From positions 15,883,656 through 15,947,655 of the forward strand of contig NC_083590.1 of NCBI RefSeq assembly GCF_027579695.1: 64,000 nt of DNA. Direction: 5' to 3'. The position numbers and the translations under genes are program-made. The notes under the pieces were generated by a model, which saw only the letters and a program-made list of their open reading frames with translations, did no database searches and had not been told where the DNA came from. Shown piece after piece: positions 1 through 10,546 of this stretch (the first letter of the stretch is position 1; each line of letters begins with the position of its first letter). Source of the DNA: Neoarius graeffei (taxonomy: Eukaryota > Chordata > Actinopteri > Siluriformes > Ariidae).

Positions 1-644
1 CCAGGGAGGTGTCCAGGAGGCGTCCGAAAGAGATGCCCAAGCCACCTCAGCTGATTCCCCTCGATGAGGAGGAGCAGCGGCTCTACTCCGAGCTCCTCCC
101 GAGTGACTGTGCTTCTCACCCTATCTCTAAGGGAGCGCCCAGCAACCCTGCGAAGGAAACTCATTTCGGCCGCTTGTATCCGCGATCTTGTTCTTTCGGT
201 CATTACCCAAAGCTCATGACCATAGGTGAGAGTCGGAACGTAGATTGACTGGTAAATCGAGAGCTTCGCCTTTTGGCTCAGCTCCTTCACCACAATGGAC
301 TGGTAAAGCGACCACATCACTGCGGAGGCTGCACCGATCCTCCTGTCGATCTCACACTCCATCCTTCCCTCACGCGTGAACAAGATCCCGAGATACTTAA
401 ACTCCTCCACTTGAGGCAGGACTTCTCCACCAACCTGAAGAGGGCAAGCCACCCTTTTCCAGTCGAGAACCATGGCCTCAGACTTGGAGGTGCTGATTCT
501 CATCCCAGCTGCTTCACACTCGACTTCAAACCACCCCAGTGCATGCTGAAGGTCCTGGTTTGAAGAAGCCAACAGGACAACATCATCTGCCAAAAGCAGA
601 GATGAAATCCTATGGTTCCCAATCAGGATTCCCTCTGGCCCCTG
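1..644 (-). mobile_element. APE-type LINE, 3' part (RT C-terminal region)
   Basis: On the minus strand this stretch continues the reverse transcriptase of the LINE whose 5' part lies at 4092-6590. The catalytic motif ADDVVLLASS is readable at about 563-592 (minus), followed by thumb-like sequence (EFKYLGIL-type residues around 390-420). The frame is broken several times, so no long ORF survives. It is separated from the rest of the LINE by the DNA element at 645-4091, and the two LINE halves rejoin at a duplicated CTG. The element runs off the window at base 1, so its 3' end is not seen. The clade is uncertain: it resembles I/Nimb- or Rex-like fish LINEs. Confidence 0.8.
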
Positions 645-1192
645 TAGGCCGTAAGGTGAACCCCGTTTTCGTTTCATCTCGCTCCGACGTCTCCGAACTA
701 CGAAATATTTATTTTAAAACTAAGAATGAGTACTAGAAAGTGTGGCGAAAAAAGTTCTCACCTTATAATCCTGTCAATTCCTCGCACCGAGCGATCGCGT
801 GGCAAAGTATTTTCCTCTAAAAATGACGTGTCGGGACATCACGTGACCGGTCTGGACCAATCGTGTTGCCGATTTTTGACCACAGATCAGCTGACAGCTT
901 GCGTAATTACAGTCACATTAGTAGAAAAAGTCTCCAAAACACCCTCCAAAGTGGGTGAAATGTCTTCTAAGTCCTAAATAGTGCTTTAAATACATCACTA
1001 AGACAATATTGCATATATGTGGTATATTGAAGTGTTTATATTATTATTAGAATAAAAATAATTTTATCACCATTATTATAGTACAAAATATGGTGTAATG
1101 GTCTATGACTAGGACCATTCATGTATTCATTCTCTTAGGTTATTAACTATAAAGTACTGATCAACCATAAAACAATTTGCTTGAAAAACAGA

Positions 1193-1880
1193 CCCATACG
1201 AAAAAGAACAGTAAAGAACTTATAAGAATTTACCACTGTCTTAGTAGTAAATCCTTATAAATATAAGGATAAATCCTTATAAATATAAGGATAAATCCTT
1301 ATAAGGATTTATAAATAAATATATATGCCATGTATGATTTACTCCTGAAAGTGGCCCATTTTGCATTTTCCTCATACAAATTTTCTATGAAAATCTAGTA
1401 TGTATGAAGTGAACATTGTGCATGGTTTTTACAGATAATGTGTATGATGAATTACACCGTCTTTGTATGCTTCATGTAATGTTTGTAGTTTTAAATTATA
1501 TTTTACAGTTTAAAATGTACATGCCTTTTATATGTAAATCCAACACAAACATATGTGGATTTACATATAAAAGGCATATACATTTTAAACTGTAAAATAT
1601 AATTTAAAACTACAAACATTACATGAAGCATACAAAGACGGTGTAATTCATCATACACATTATCTGTAAAAACCATGCACAATGTTCACTTCATACATAC
1701 TAGATTTTCATAAATTTGTATGAGGAAAATGCAAAATGGGCCACTTTCAGGAGTAAATCATACATGGCATATATATTTATTTATAAATCCTTATAAGGAT
1801 TTATCCTTATATTTATAAGGATTTACTACTAAGACAGTGGTAAACTCTTATAAGTTCTTTACTGTTCTTTTTCGTATGGG
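1193..1880. repeat. 688-bp near-perfect palindrome (foldback element)
   Basis: The left arm from 1193 (CCCATACGAAAAAGAACAG) is the reverse complement of the right arm ending at 1880. The arms meet at a loop of about 13 nt (1543-1555). The left arm has one extra copy of a 24-bp AT-rich unit (aaatccttataaatataagg type), and a few single substitutions separate the arms. No ORF is present. It looks like a long-inverted-repeat MITE. Both sides are flanked by GA, but with so little flank the TSD cannot be settled. A transcript would fold into a very long hairpin. Confidence 0.85.
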
Positions 1881-1973
1881 GACCTACAATGTTACACAGG
1901 CAGTAATGGAATAGAGTATTGACTCATCATTGTGGGCTATACACACCATGGATTAGCCATAAAATGGCATATA

Positions 1974-3462
1974 CAGATCCTTCTCAAAAAATTAGCATAT
2001 TGTGATAAAGTTCAATATTTTCCATCAGTTATTTAAGAAAGTGAAAATGTTATATATTATAGACTCATTACACAAACTAAAATGTTTCAAGAATTTTTCT
2101 ATTTTAATTTTAATCAGTATGGCATACAGTACAAAAACATTAAAAAAAAAACATCTCAAAATATTAGAATATTTCATTTCGAGTTTGAGTAAAACAGTAT
2201 GAACACAGTGTATCTCTCGGTCTAGTTCAGTACACACAACCACAATCATGGGGACGACTGCTGACTTGACTGTTGTCCAGAGGATGATCACTGATGCCCT
2301 CCACAAGGAGGGTAAGCCACAAAAGGTCATTGCTGAAAAGGGTGGCTGGAAAAGGTGCACAAGCAACAGGGATGGCCGCAGTCTTGAGAGGATTGTCAAG
2401 AAAAGTTGATTCAAGAACTTGGGAGAGCTTCACAAGGAGTGGACTGAGGCTGGTGTCAGTGTATCAAGACCCATCACGAACAGACATCTTCAAGAAAGGG
2501 GATACAACTTTTGCATTCCTAATATCAAGCTACTCCTGAGCCAGAGACAATGTCAGAAGTGTCTTATCTGGGCTAAGGAGAGAAAGAAATGGACTGTTGC
2601 TCAGTGGTCCAAAGTCCTCTTTTCAGATGAAAGTACATTTTGCATTTACTTTGGAAATCACGGTTCTAGAGTCTGGAGGAAGAGTGGAGAGCCACAGAAT
2701 CCAAGGTGTTTGAAGCCCAGTGTGAAGTTTCCACAGTCTGTGATGATTTGGGGTGCCATGTCATCTGCTGGTGTTAGTCTACTGTGTTTTATCAAAGGCA
2801 GGGTCAATGCAGCTAGCTATCAGGAGATTTTGGAGCACTTCATGCTTCCATCTGCTGAAAAGCTTTATGGAGATGATTTCATTTTTCAGCATGACCTGGC
2901 ACCTGCTCACAGTGCCAAAACCACTGGTAAATGGTTTACTGACCATGGTATTACTGTGCTCAATTGGCCTGCCAACTCTTCTGACCTCAACCCCATAGAG
3001 AATCTGTGGGGTATTGTGAAGAGGAAGTTGAGAGACACCAGACCCAACACTGTGGATGAGCTTAAGGCCGCTATCGAAGCATCCTGGGCCTCCATAACAC
3101 CTCAGCAGTGCCACAGGCTGATCGCCTCCATGCCACGTCGCATTGAAGCAGTCATTTCTGCCAAAGGATTCCCGACCAAGTATTGAGTGCATAACTGAAC
3201 ATAATTATTTGAAGGTTGACTTTTTTTGTATTAAAAACACTTTTTTTATTGGTCAGATGAAATATGCTAATTTTTTGAGATAGGGATTTTTGGTTTTCCT
3301 TTACTTTTTTTGCCAAAATCATCAATATTAAAACAATAAAAGGCTTGAACTACTTCAGTTGTGTGTAATGAATCTAAAATATATTAAAGTCTAATGTTTA
3401 TGAGTACATTACAGAAAATAATGAACTTTATCACAATATGCTAATTTTTTGAGAAGGACCTG
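1974..3462 (+). mobile_element. Tc1/mariner-type transposon, complete ends
   Basis: This is a 1489-bp element bounded by TA at 1972-1973 and 3463-3464. The terminal inverted repeats begin CAG(A/G)TCCTTCTCAAAAAATT and match over about 40 bp. It encodes one transposase reading frame on the plus strand (2248-3186), which is interrupted once. Size, TA target and TIR layout are those of fish Tc1 elements. It lies inside the 645-4091 DNA element and is therefore younger than that insertion. Confidence 0.95.
2248..3186 (+). pseudogene. Tc1-type transposase, nonsense codon and N-terminal deletion
   Basis: The start is ATG 2248 (MGTTADLTVVQRMITDALHK). The frame runs to an in-frame TGA at 2407-2409 (codon 54), then reopens in the same frame and continues to 3186. 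The C-terminal part (ORF from 2419) is intact. Catalytic acidic residues are visible in FSDEST, FQHDLAPAH and SDLNPIENLW, the DDE layout with about 34 residues before E. Compared with related fish Tc1 proteins as I know them, roughly 20 residues of the N-terminal helix-turn-helix are missing in frame between AEKGG and WKRCTSN. The TGA is most simply a CGA decayed at a CpG. The product would cleave DNA poorly or bind TIRs poorly even if read through. Confidence 0.9.
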
Positions 3463-3540
3463 TATAATATATAGGCAATGCATGTGATTTTCAGATCAAG
3501 ATTTAAGAAATTGTGCAGGAAGGAGAAGAGTCCATAGGAA

Positions 3541-3580
3541 TAATAATACACAATAATAATAATAATAATAATAATAATAC
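3541..3580 (+). repeat. (AAT)n microsatellite
   Basis: About a dozen AAT units lie within the right part of the 645-4091 element, just outside the Tc1 insertion. Confidence 0.9.
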
Positions 3581-4091
3581 AACCTATATATAATATTGCA
3601 GTTCTATTGCTCAGTTCAGAGGCACAATGGCAGGGATTCAAGTATTCACTACCTAATTCACTACCGCCTGATGCAGCGGCACAGCAGAGGTAGGTAAACG
3701 CACTAGGCAGCACTATGCACCTGCAGCAGTGGCAACAAAAGATGCAAGACTGAGTCATCATACACCACACAACAGAACTATGTGGCAAATTGCAAACTTT
3801 AATAGAAAATGTAAACAACAAAACAGTGATATATACACATTACAAATGCCTTGGAACCTGTTCTGTAGTGAAATCCTATTCCGCGGTGCCAAAATATCAT
3901 TCCGCGCCGATGACATTAGTTCGCTTTTTCAAGCCTTCGTGCGAAAAATTGACAGCATTACAAGGTGAGAACTTTTTGATGACATCATTTCATAATACGT
4001 CCATTTTTAAGAATTGGATATTATGTAGTTTGGAGACGTCGGAGCAGAATCTTGTTTCTGAAAGACTTTTCGGGGTTCACCTTACGGCCTA

Positions 4092-6129
4092 CTGGCTACG
4101 CCTAGAAATTCTGTCCATAAAAGTTATGAACAGAACCGGTGACAAAGGGCAGCCCTGCCGGAGTCCAACATGCACTGGGAACAGGTCTGACTTACTGCCG
4201 GCAATGCGAACCAGACTCCTGCTCCGTTCGTACAGGGACCGGACAGCCCTTAGCAAAGAACCCCGAACCCCATACTCCCAAAGCACCCCCCACAGAATAC
4301 CACGAGGGACACGGTCGAATGCCTTCTCCAGATCCACAAAGCACATGTGGACTGGTTGGGCAAACTCCCATGAACCCTCGAGCACCCTATGAAGGGTATA
4401 GAGCTGGTCCAGTGTTCCACGACCAGGACGAAAACCGCATTGTTCCTCCTGGTTCCGAGGTTTTACTATTGGCCGAATTCTCCTCTCCAGTACCCTGGAG
4501 TAAACCTTCCCGGGGTGGCTGAGAAGTGTGATTTCTCTTATAATTGGGGCACACTCTCTGGTCCCCTTTCTTAAAAAGAGGGACCACCACCCTGGTCTGC
4601 CACTCCAGAGGCACTGTCCCCGACCGCCACGTGATGTTGCAGAGGCATGGCAGCCAAGACAGCCCCACAACATCCAGAGACTTGAGATACTCAGGGTGGA
4701 TCTCATCCACCCCCAGTGCCTTGCCACCGAGGAGCTTGCAAACCACCTCCGTGACTTTGGCTTGTGTAATGGATGAGTCCACCTCCAAGTCATTAGCCTC
4801 CGCTTCCTCAATGGAAGATGTGACGGTGGGATTGAGGAGATCCTCAAAGTATTCCTTCCACCGCCTGACAATATCCCCAGTTGAGGTCAACAGCTCCCCA
4901 CCCGCACTGTAAACAGTGTTGGCAGAGTACTGCTTCCCCCTCCTGAGGAGCCGGATGGTTTGCCAGAATTTCCTCGAGGCTGACCAATAGTCCTCCTCCA
5001 TGGCCTCCCCGAACTCCTCCCAGTTCCGAGTTTTTGCCTCCGCAACTGCCCGAGCTGCGGCACGCCTGGCCTGCCGATACCAGTCACCTGCCTCAGGAGT
5101 CCTGGAGGCCAACATGGCCCGATAGGACTCCTTCAGCTTGACGGCATCCCTTACTTCCAGTGTCTACCACCGGGTTCGGGGATTGCCGCCACGACAGGCA
5201 CCGAAGACCTTCCGGCCACAGCTCCGAACAGCCGTGTCGACAATGGAGGCAGAGAACATGGTCCACTCAGACTCAATGTCCCCCGCCTCCCTCGGAAGCT
5301 GGGAGAAGCTCTCCCGGAGGTGGGAGTTAAAGACCTCCCCGACAGAGTGCTCGGCCAGACGTTCCCAGCAGACCCTCACCATATGTTTGGGCCTGCCAGG
5401 TCTGTCCGGCTTCCTCCTCCGCCAGTGGATCCAACACCACCACCAGGTGGTGATCAGTTGACAGCTCAGCCCCTCTCTTCACCCAAGTGTCCAAGACATA
5501 GGGCCGGAGATCAGATGAAACGACAACAGAGTCGATCATCGACCTCTGACCTAAGGTATCCTGGTGCCACTTGCACTTATGGACACCCCTATGCTCGAAC
5601 ATGGTGTTTGTTATGGACAAACCGTGACTAACACAGAAGTCCAATAACAAAGCACCACTCGGGTTCAGATCGGGGAGGCTGTTCCTCCCAATCACACCCC
5701 TCCAGGTGTCACTATCGTCGCCCACATGAGCGTTAAAGTCCCCCAGAAGAAAATTGGAGTCCCCAGTCTGAGTACCTCTCCCAGGGACTCCAAGGAGGCC
5801 AGATACTCTATACTGCCGTTTGTGCCTACGGGCCGAATAACAGCAAGAGCCCTCTTCCCGACCCGAAGGCGCAGAGAGGCGACCGTCTCATTCACTGGGG
5901 TAACCTCCAACACATGGCGGCTGAGCTGGGGAGCTATAAGCAAGCCCACACCAGCCCGCTGCCACTCACCGTGGGTGACTCCAGAGAAGCGGAGAGTCCA
6001 GCCACTCTCGAGGAGCTGGGTTCCGGAGCTCAAGCTGTGCGTGGAGGTGAGCCCGACTATCTCTAGCCAGTACCTCTCAACCTCCCGCACAAGCTCAGGC
6101 TCTTTCCCCCCAGCGAAGTGACACTCCAT
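4092..6129 (-). pseudogene. LINE endonuclease-reverse transcriptase, frameshifted
   Basis: Segments in order on the minus strand: 6129-5692 is the endonuclease N-terminal half (MECHFAGGKEPELV...). 5725-5327 is the endonuclease C-terminal half, with [37 protein letters not shown] and STDHHLVVV motifs. 5115-4387 is the linker plus RT fingers (QYSANTVYSAGGELL, KYFEDLLNP-like). 4871-4089 is the RT palm with CGFRPGRGTLDQLYTL, FVDLEKAFDRVPR (first catalytic Asp) and GLRQGCPLSPVLF. The YADD-type motif lies across the insertion, in the 1-644 piece. At least three frameshifts make it non-functional. Confidence 0.85.
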
Positions 6130-6590
6130 GTCCCAACAGCTAGCCGCTGTGTTCAGGGATCAGGTCGTCGAGGCCCCTGCCTTCGACTGCCGCCCAATCC
6201 ACACTGCACCAGCCCCCTACGGCTACCTCTGTGGATGGTGAACCCACAGGAAGTCGGGCCTATGTCATCGCTTCGGGCTGAGCCCGGCCGGGCCCTGTGG
6301 GCAAAGGCCCGGCCACCAGGTGCTCGCATACAAGCCCCAACCCTGGGCCTGGCTCCAGGGTGGGGCCCCGACTGTGTCATACCGGGCGACGTCACGGTCC
6401 TTGAATTTTTTTTTTTTTTTTTAATTTCCATAAGGGATTTTGGTGAACTGGTCTTGGTCTGGCCAGTCACCTAGGACCTGTCTGCCTTGGGAAACCCTAA
6501 CAGGGGCGTAATGCCCCTGACAACATAGCTCCTAGGATCATTCAAGCACACAAACCCCTCCACCACAATAAGGTGGCAGTTCTAGGATGG
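4092..6590 (-). mobile_element. APE-type LINE, 5' part (5' UTR, endonuclease, RT N-terminal half)
   Basis: Read on the minus strand from about 6590 downwards, it has a 5' UTR with a long A-run (6405-6422 on plus as T), an apurinic-type endonuclease, a linker, and the RT palm up to FITFMDRISRRS. Coding is spread over frames by small indels (5692-6129, 5327-5725, 4387-5115 and 4089-4871). It is truncated at 4092 by the inserted element at 645-4091 and resumes at 644. The near-complete 5' end is notable because most LINE copies are 5'-truncated. Clade assignment needs a phylogeny. Confidence 0.85.
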
Positions 6591-8069
6591 GTCGAGTAAA
6601 GTATAGATACAAAAAATGTACTTAAATTCAGAACTCCAGTAAATGTACTTCATTCCTGTCCACCCCTGTTTTGGGATGTTTTGAGTTTCAGGTGATCCAG
6701 AGTGTGTTAATACAAATAGATCAGTTGATAAATTAGGGGATAACAGTTGCATGTAGAATTGAATAATACTGAAGGGCAGCGATTAAACGTGTGGAAACCA
6801 GTTGATGTCATTGAAGGAGAAAAATGTTTACATGTCGCATGATGTCATTTTATCCCAAGAAGTATCGAAGCTGTGAGCTGAAGATGGAAGGGACAGCCAA
6901 CTAACTAGACTTACAAACAACACATTTCCAAAAATCAATGAAAATAATCAAACATGACTTTTACTTATAGTTTTATTTACAATATTTACAAATTACACCT
7001 CTATTACAGGCTCCAGTGTCCAATAAACATGCAGATTTATTATTTTTTTTCCTCCCCTGTACAAAATCTTCACTGTGTTTAGTTTGAAAATCTTTTTCTT
7101 CACATTTCTCCACGTTAAATTTGTGTTATTAGTGAAATGTAATGACGCAGACACTGGGCCGATAGAACCATGTGGAGTTTGCAGTAATACAGAATTATAA
7201 TTAGAATCTTTACTGTTATTATGACCTGATAAAAGGTTTTATTCAAGTGGAAAAACAGACTTTCACAGAGAACTCATCAGAAACACCATTCTTATTTACT
7301 TTTATTACATCATAAATTTATTACATGCTAATTATTCTTTTGTTCTTCTAATATCCTGACATCTTTTATAAATTTTAACTTTTTTGACCTTCACAGCTTT
7401 TGTTCTTTTCCCTGCTGTAGCTCTGTTATTTTATTGATTTCAGGTCAGACAGGGAGAGACAACACACAGAGTGTAAAGGTAGAACATGTCCAGTCTGTAA
7501 ATCACTGGCACCAGGAACAAATAAGGAGCACCTGGGAACACACACACTCTCTCTCACACACACACTCACTCACACACACACTTTTTTTTTTTTTTTTCTC
7601 TCTCTCTGTGTGTTAGCCAAGTAGCTCATCATGAGTATCTCCATAAAACCCCTTCAGCACTGGGCTGTGATCATTTCAGTCGCTCACTAATTAGAGAACA
7701 AATCAAATGTCTGATCTGTTCAGATAAATATGATTCTGCCTCAAACTCTGCCTGCTTCATCTAAACCTGACTTTTGAAACTCTTTTTTTCCTTTCTCCTC
7801 GAATAAATATTTTAGATCAGACTCTTATTTCCCGATTTGGTGATCAGATTTGATGTTGCGTGTTTATCCCATGTGTCAGTGATAACGTGTGCAGCAGAAA
7901 ACTCAAATCCGAACAGCCCGAACTGTGAATTACTGTTACAGCATTTCAGTGTGTTGTCGACTTGGAGTTTGTACTTTTGTCATTTATGAAAATAAAATGG
8001 TGCAGTGAAAGATTTGAGGACCTGTTTGATCATTTGTGAGTTTATTATGTATTATTTTATTTCCTTCAG
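6591..8069. other. Non-coding stretch upstream of LRR exons
   Basis: No convincing gene. The AT-rich sequence contains a CA/CT/T simple-repeat tract at 7539-7610. A short run at about 7440-7480 is preceded by TTTCAG and followed by GTAGA and could be a tiny exon, but nothing else supports it. Given the LRR exons downstream, this is most simply intron sequence of the NLR gene. Confidence 0.5.
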
Positions 8070-8264
8070 GATCAGTTGTGGTACAATTAAATGGAGAAGC
8101 GCTGAAGCTCTGGTCTCAGTGCTCAACTCAGAAACCTCCAGTCTGAGAGAACTGCATCTGACTGTGAAGACACTGGATCTGACTCGGAATAAACTAGAAG
8201 ACTCAGGATTGAAGCGTCTCTGTGCTCTACTGGAGAATCCTCACTGTAAAGTGGAGACACTGGT
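8070..8264 (+). CDS. NLR LRR exon 1 (195 bp, extended form)
   Basis: The exon is bounded by an acceptor (TTTCCTTCAG, AG at 8068-8069) and a donor (GTAAGA at 8265). It is read in phase 2, starting ISCGTIKWRSAEALVSVLNS, then SLRELHLTVKTLDLTRNKLEDSG and ending in LENPHCKVETL. This is the ribonuclease-inhibitor-type LRR unit of fish NLRC3-like (NLR-C) receptors. It is 21 bp longer than the three other LRR exons here. The extra seven residues (TVKTLDL region) sit inside a leucine-rich stretch. FISNA and NACHT exons would lie upstream and are not in the window. LRRs in this family form the C-terminal sensing domain of a cytosolic receptor. Confidence 0.85.
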
Positions 8265-8719
8265 GTAAGATCATCTCTCTGAGAGTCACAATAACTCACT
8301 AAAGCAGCAGTTAATAGTTGTATACAGTGTTGTTTATCAATTAAAATTTTCTGTAAAAGTAAAACATGCAGAACAAATATATTAGTCATGAAGTGATCAT
8401 TTCTCCTCACTTTTACTTTAAAGAAATTAATGTCTTAATCGTAAAGTATGTGATCATTAAAAATCCAATCAAGCAGAGATAAATTCTACAAAACCTGACT
8501 TCACTTAAACCTTTCAGTTACTCACTTTATTCTTAATCATTTGCACCTCGAGTAAACTTAATGTCAGTAACAGTGGTAATGTTTGATTCATTATTAATAA
8601 TCCCTTGTGATTGGTGAAGAGAATAGAGACAGTCCAACATGAGAGACATCATCTGCACAACCACTATTACACCAAGATGAAAATCTGTTGATGAAGTGTG
8701 TGTCATTGTGTCTCTGCAG

Positions 8720-8893
8720 GTTGTGGGGTTGTGGTGTCTCAGATGAAGGCTGTGCTGCTCTGAGTTCAGCTCTGAGATCAAACCCTTCACACCTGAGAGA
8801 ACTGAATCTGACTAATAATAATCTGGGAGACTCAGGAGTGAAGCGTCTCTGTGCTGTACTGGAGAATCCTCACTGTAAACTGGAGACACTGGG
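8720..8893 (+). CDS. NLR LRR exon 2 (174 bp)
   Basis: The acceptor is TCTCTGCAG before 8720 and the donor GTAAGA follows 8893. The exon is exactly 174 bp with phase 2 at both ends, so it can be gained or lost without shifting frame. It encodes two LRRs: LWGCGVSDEGCAALSSALRS, then NPSHLRELNLTNNNLGDSG and VKRLCAVLENPHCKLETL. This is the canonical repeat exon of fish NLRC3-like genes. It is highly similar to exon 3 (12295-12468), and the flanking introns are also nearly identical, which points to tandem duplication. Confidence 0.92.
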
Positions 8894-9200
8894 GTAAGAT
8901 CATCTCTCTGAGAGTCACATGACCTGCTCCTCAGTAAGACACATTCTCTAATAGTGAGACTGAAGCAGAGGTTTTAGGTTCATCATCAACGTCCTGAGGA
9001 GGAAGATTGTTTCTTTTCACTGCACACTGATGATTTGTCACAGAGTCTTTGGGTCAGATGGACGTATGTGAGAAGCTGCAGCACAAAACGGGACTTGATC
9101 CGACTGCAATGTGTCTGAAATCACTGTGAAATTTACTACAACACTGTAACTAATCACACAAACTGCACCTGAAACACTAACTGCCCTCTGTGTGAGCTGC
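8894..9200 (+). repeat. Duplicated intron segment, copy A
   Basis: This matches 12469-12760 in the same order and orientation, with only a handful of substitutions (for example TTCTCTAATAG against TTATCTAATAG). Together with the adjoining exons it defines a tandemly duplicated exon-plus-intron unit of the LRR array. Confidence 0.85.
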
Positions 9201-10109
9201 AGTGACATGGAAAGGGAGAAGATTAAAAAAAAGAGAAAATAACTGAACTTAAAATAAATTGTAAGCCACAGCAACTATTCTTTTGTTGACTTTTTAAAAT
9301 ATACCTACAGTTCAAGTTTTTGTTTGTGAATTTTTTTCAGTTTGTCTTTGTCTATCTGCTATGAACTGGGTTGCCAGATCTGTGTTGGAGAAGCAGCCCA
9401 GTGAACAAGCAGTATTAACCCCATGCAGTTTTCCTCCGTAGTTCTTTCACGAAGATCCTAAAATGGTCTTGAATTTTTCCAAATTTTGTCTTGAGTGAAA
9501 AAGCTCAGCACATCTGGCCCTCTGTCTTCATGTCATTCTTATGGACCTTTTCTATTTACTGTAAATTTGACTCCCTAAATGTGGATAACCTGGTGAACCC
9601 AATATGTAAATATTTTACACTCTATCAGTTTTATAATGCAGGATTTTTTTAAACTGGCAATAAATTCAGTCAGTAATCTGGTTTTGAAAAGACACGCATG
9701 TTATTCCTCCTCAGAGTGAACGCTTTAAGTCGGGCATTCGTATATCTTAGTTTGAATTCATGATGGTGCTTGTTTTTCTCCATGATTCAGACTTTTACTT
9801 CCTTGATTCTACAATAATATAAATCTATAGTGTTCTATACAGGGATGAGAATTTTCCGTCAATCGGCGGATTTCCGACTTTTTCAGACCAAAATGATCGT
9901 TTTTGAGATCGATGTAAATCCGTTGAGAAATTTTCAGGGGGGGGGTATAATTAACGATCTGTGGTCACCTTATAACGCAGACATCCCAAGTCTCCCGGAA
10001 CTTCCAGGAGTCTCCTGCATATTGATAGAAGCGAGCAAGAGCGTGCGCGTGCAACATTAAGGTCTGCATCACACATCTTAGAATGTGCGCGCGCGAGGGA
10101 GACTGTGTG

Positions 10110-10201
10110 CAGTGTTGCCAGATATTGCTGATGTTTTCCATCCCAAAATATGTTCAAAACCTGCCAAAATGCACTTAAAACCACCCAATGTGGCAACACT
10201 G
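10110..10201. mobile_element. CAGTGTTGCCA MITE, copy 1
   Basis: Inverted ends CAGTGTTGCCAGAT and GTGGCAACACTG are 92 bp apart. The flanks ACTGTGTG and CCTGTATG agree at 6 of 8 positions, as in an aged 8-bp TSD. Two further copies are at 59245-59357 and 59878-59968. Confidence 0.75.
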
Positions 10202-10349
10202 CCTGTATGCCTGTTCATGTAGCGCATGCCAGACAAAGAGCATCCTGATTGGGTTACTCAGCAAAATAAGCCAATCAGCTTTCAGTGTGGGCGGGCTTTT
10301 ATCCCTTTTCTCGAGGACCGAAGTTTTTAGTTGAGTCAGTGCAGCCGAC

Positions 10350-10546
10350 AGGACCGGCATAGCAGAGAGAGAGAGAGCGCGTGCCCCAAAAAACCAAAGT
10401 ACAAACCCCACTTCACCTCAGATTACATAGAATCTCCCTGTCTAATAAGGGTAGAAAATAATGACAGTTTCGCGCGATGTACTGTTTGCAGCAGTGGTTT
10501 CAGCATTGCCCATGGTGGTTTAAATGATTGTAAAGGACATGTTGAG
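10350..10546 (+). pseudogene. hAT transposase N-terminal zinc-finger exon remnant
   Basis: The reading frame contains PKYKPHFTSDYIESPCLIR, then a C-x2-C pair (RCTVCSS) and a late His (GHVE). It ends exactly at a GTGAGG donor (10547). The same HVE-donor arrangement is seen in the BED exon at 42466-42679. No other exons of this transposase are recognisable in the element. Confidence 0.6.

Larger units (their letters stand above)
645..4091. mobile_element. DNA transposon with imperfect TIRs and 3-bp TSD (Harbinger-like)
   Basis: Both ends carry the inverted sequence TAGGCCGTAAGGTGAACCCC. The similarity continues imperfectly for roughly 190 bp, for example GCTCCGACGTCTCC, AGTTCTCACCTT and TGCTGTCAATT on the right against near matches on the left. 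The element is flanked by CTG at 642-644 and 4092-4094. Removing it rejoins the LINE reading frame across AGCCAG/GGGCC. A 3-bp C(A/T)G duplication is typical of fish PIF/Harbinger elements, but no Harbinger transposase is visible, so the superfamily is an inference. It carries two later insertions: a palindrome at 1193-1880 and a Tc1 element at 1974-3462. Confidence 0.75.

Noticed and set aside
4139..4522. Plus-strand ORFs opposite the first LINE
   Set aside because: They mirror the LINE endonuclease-RT on the minus strand and lack domains.
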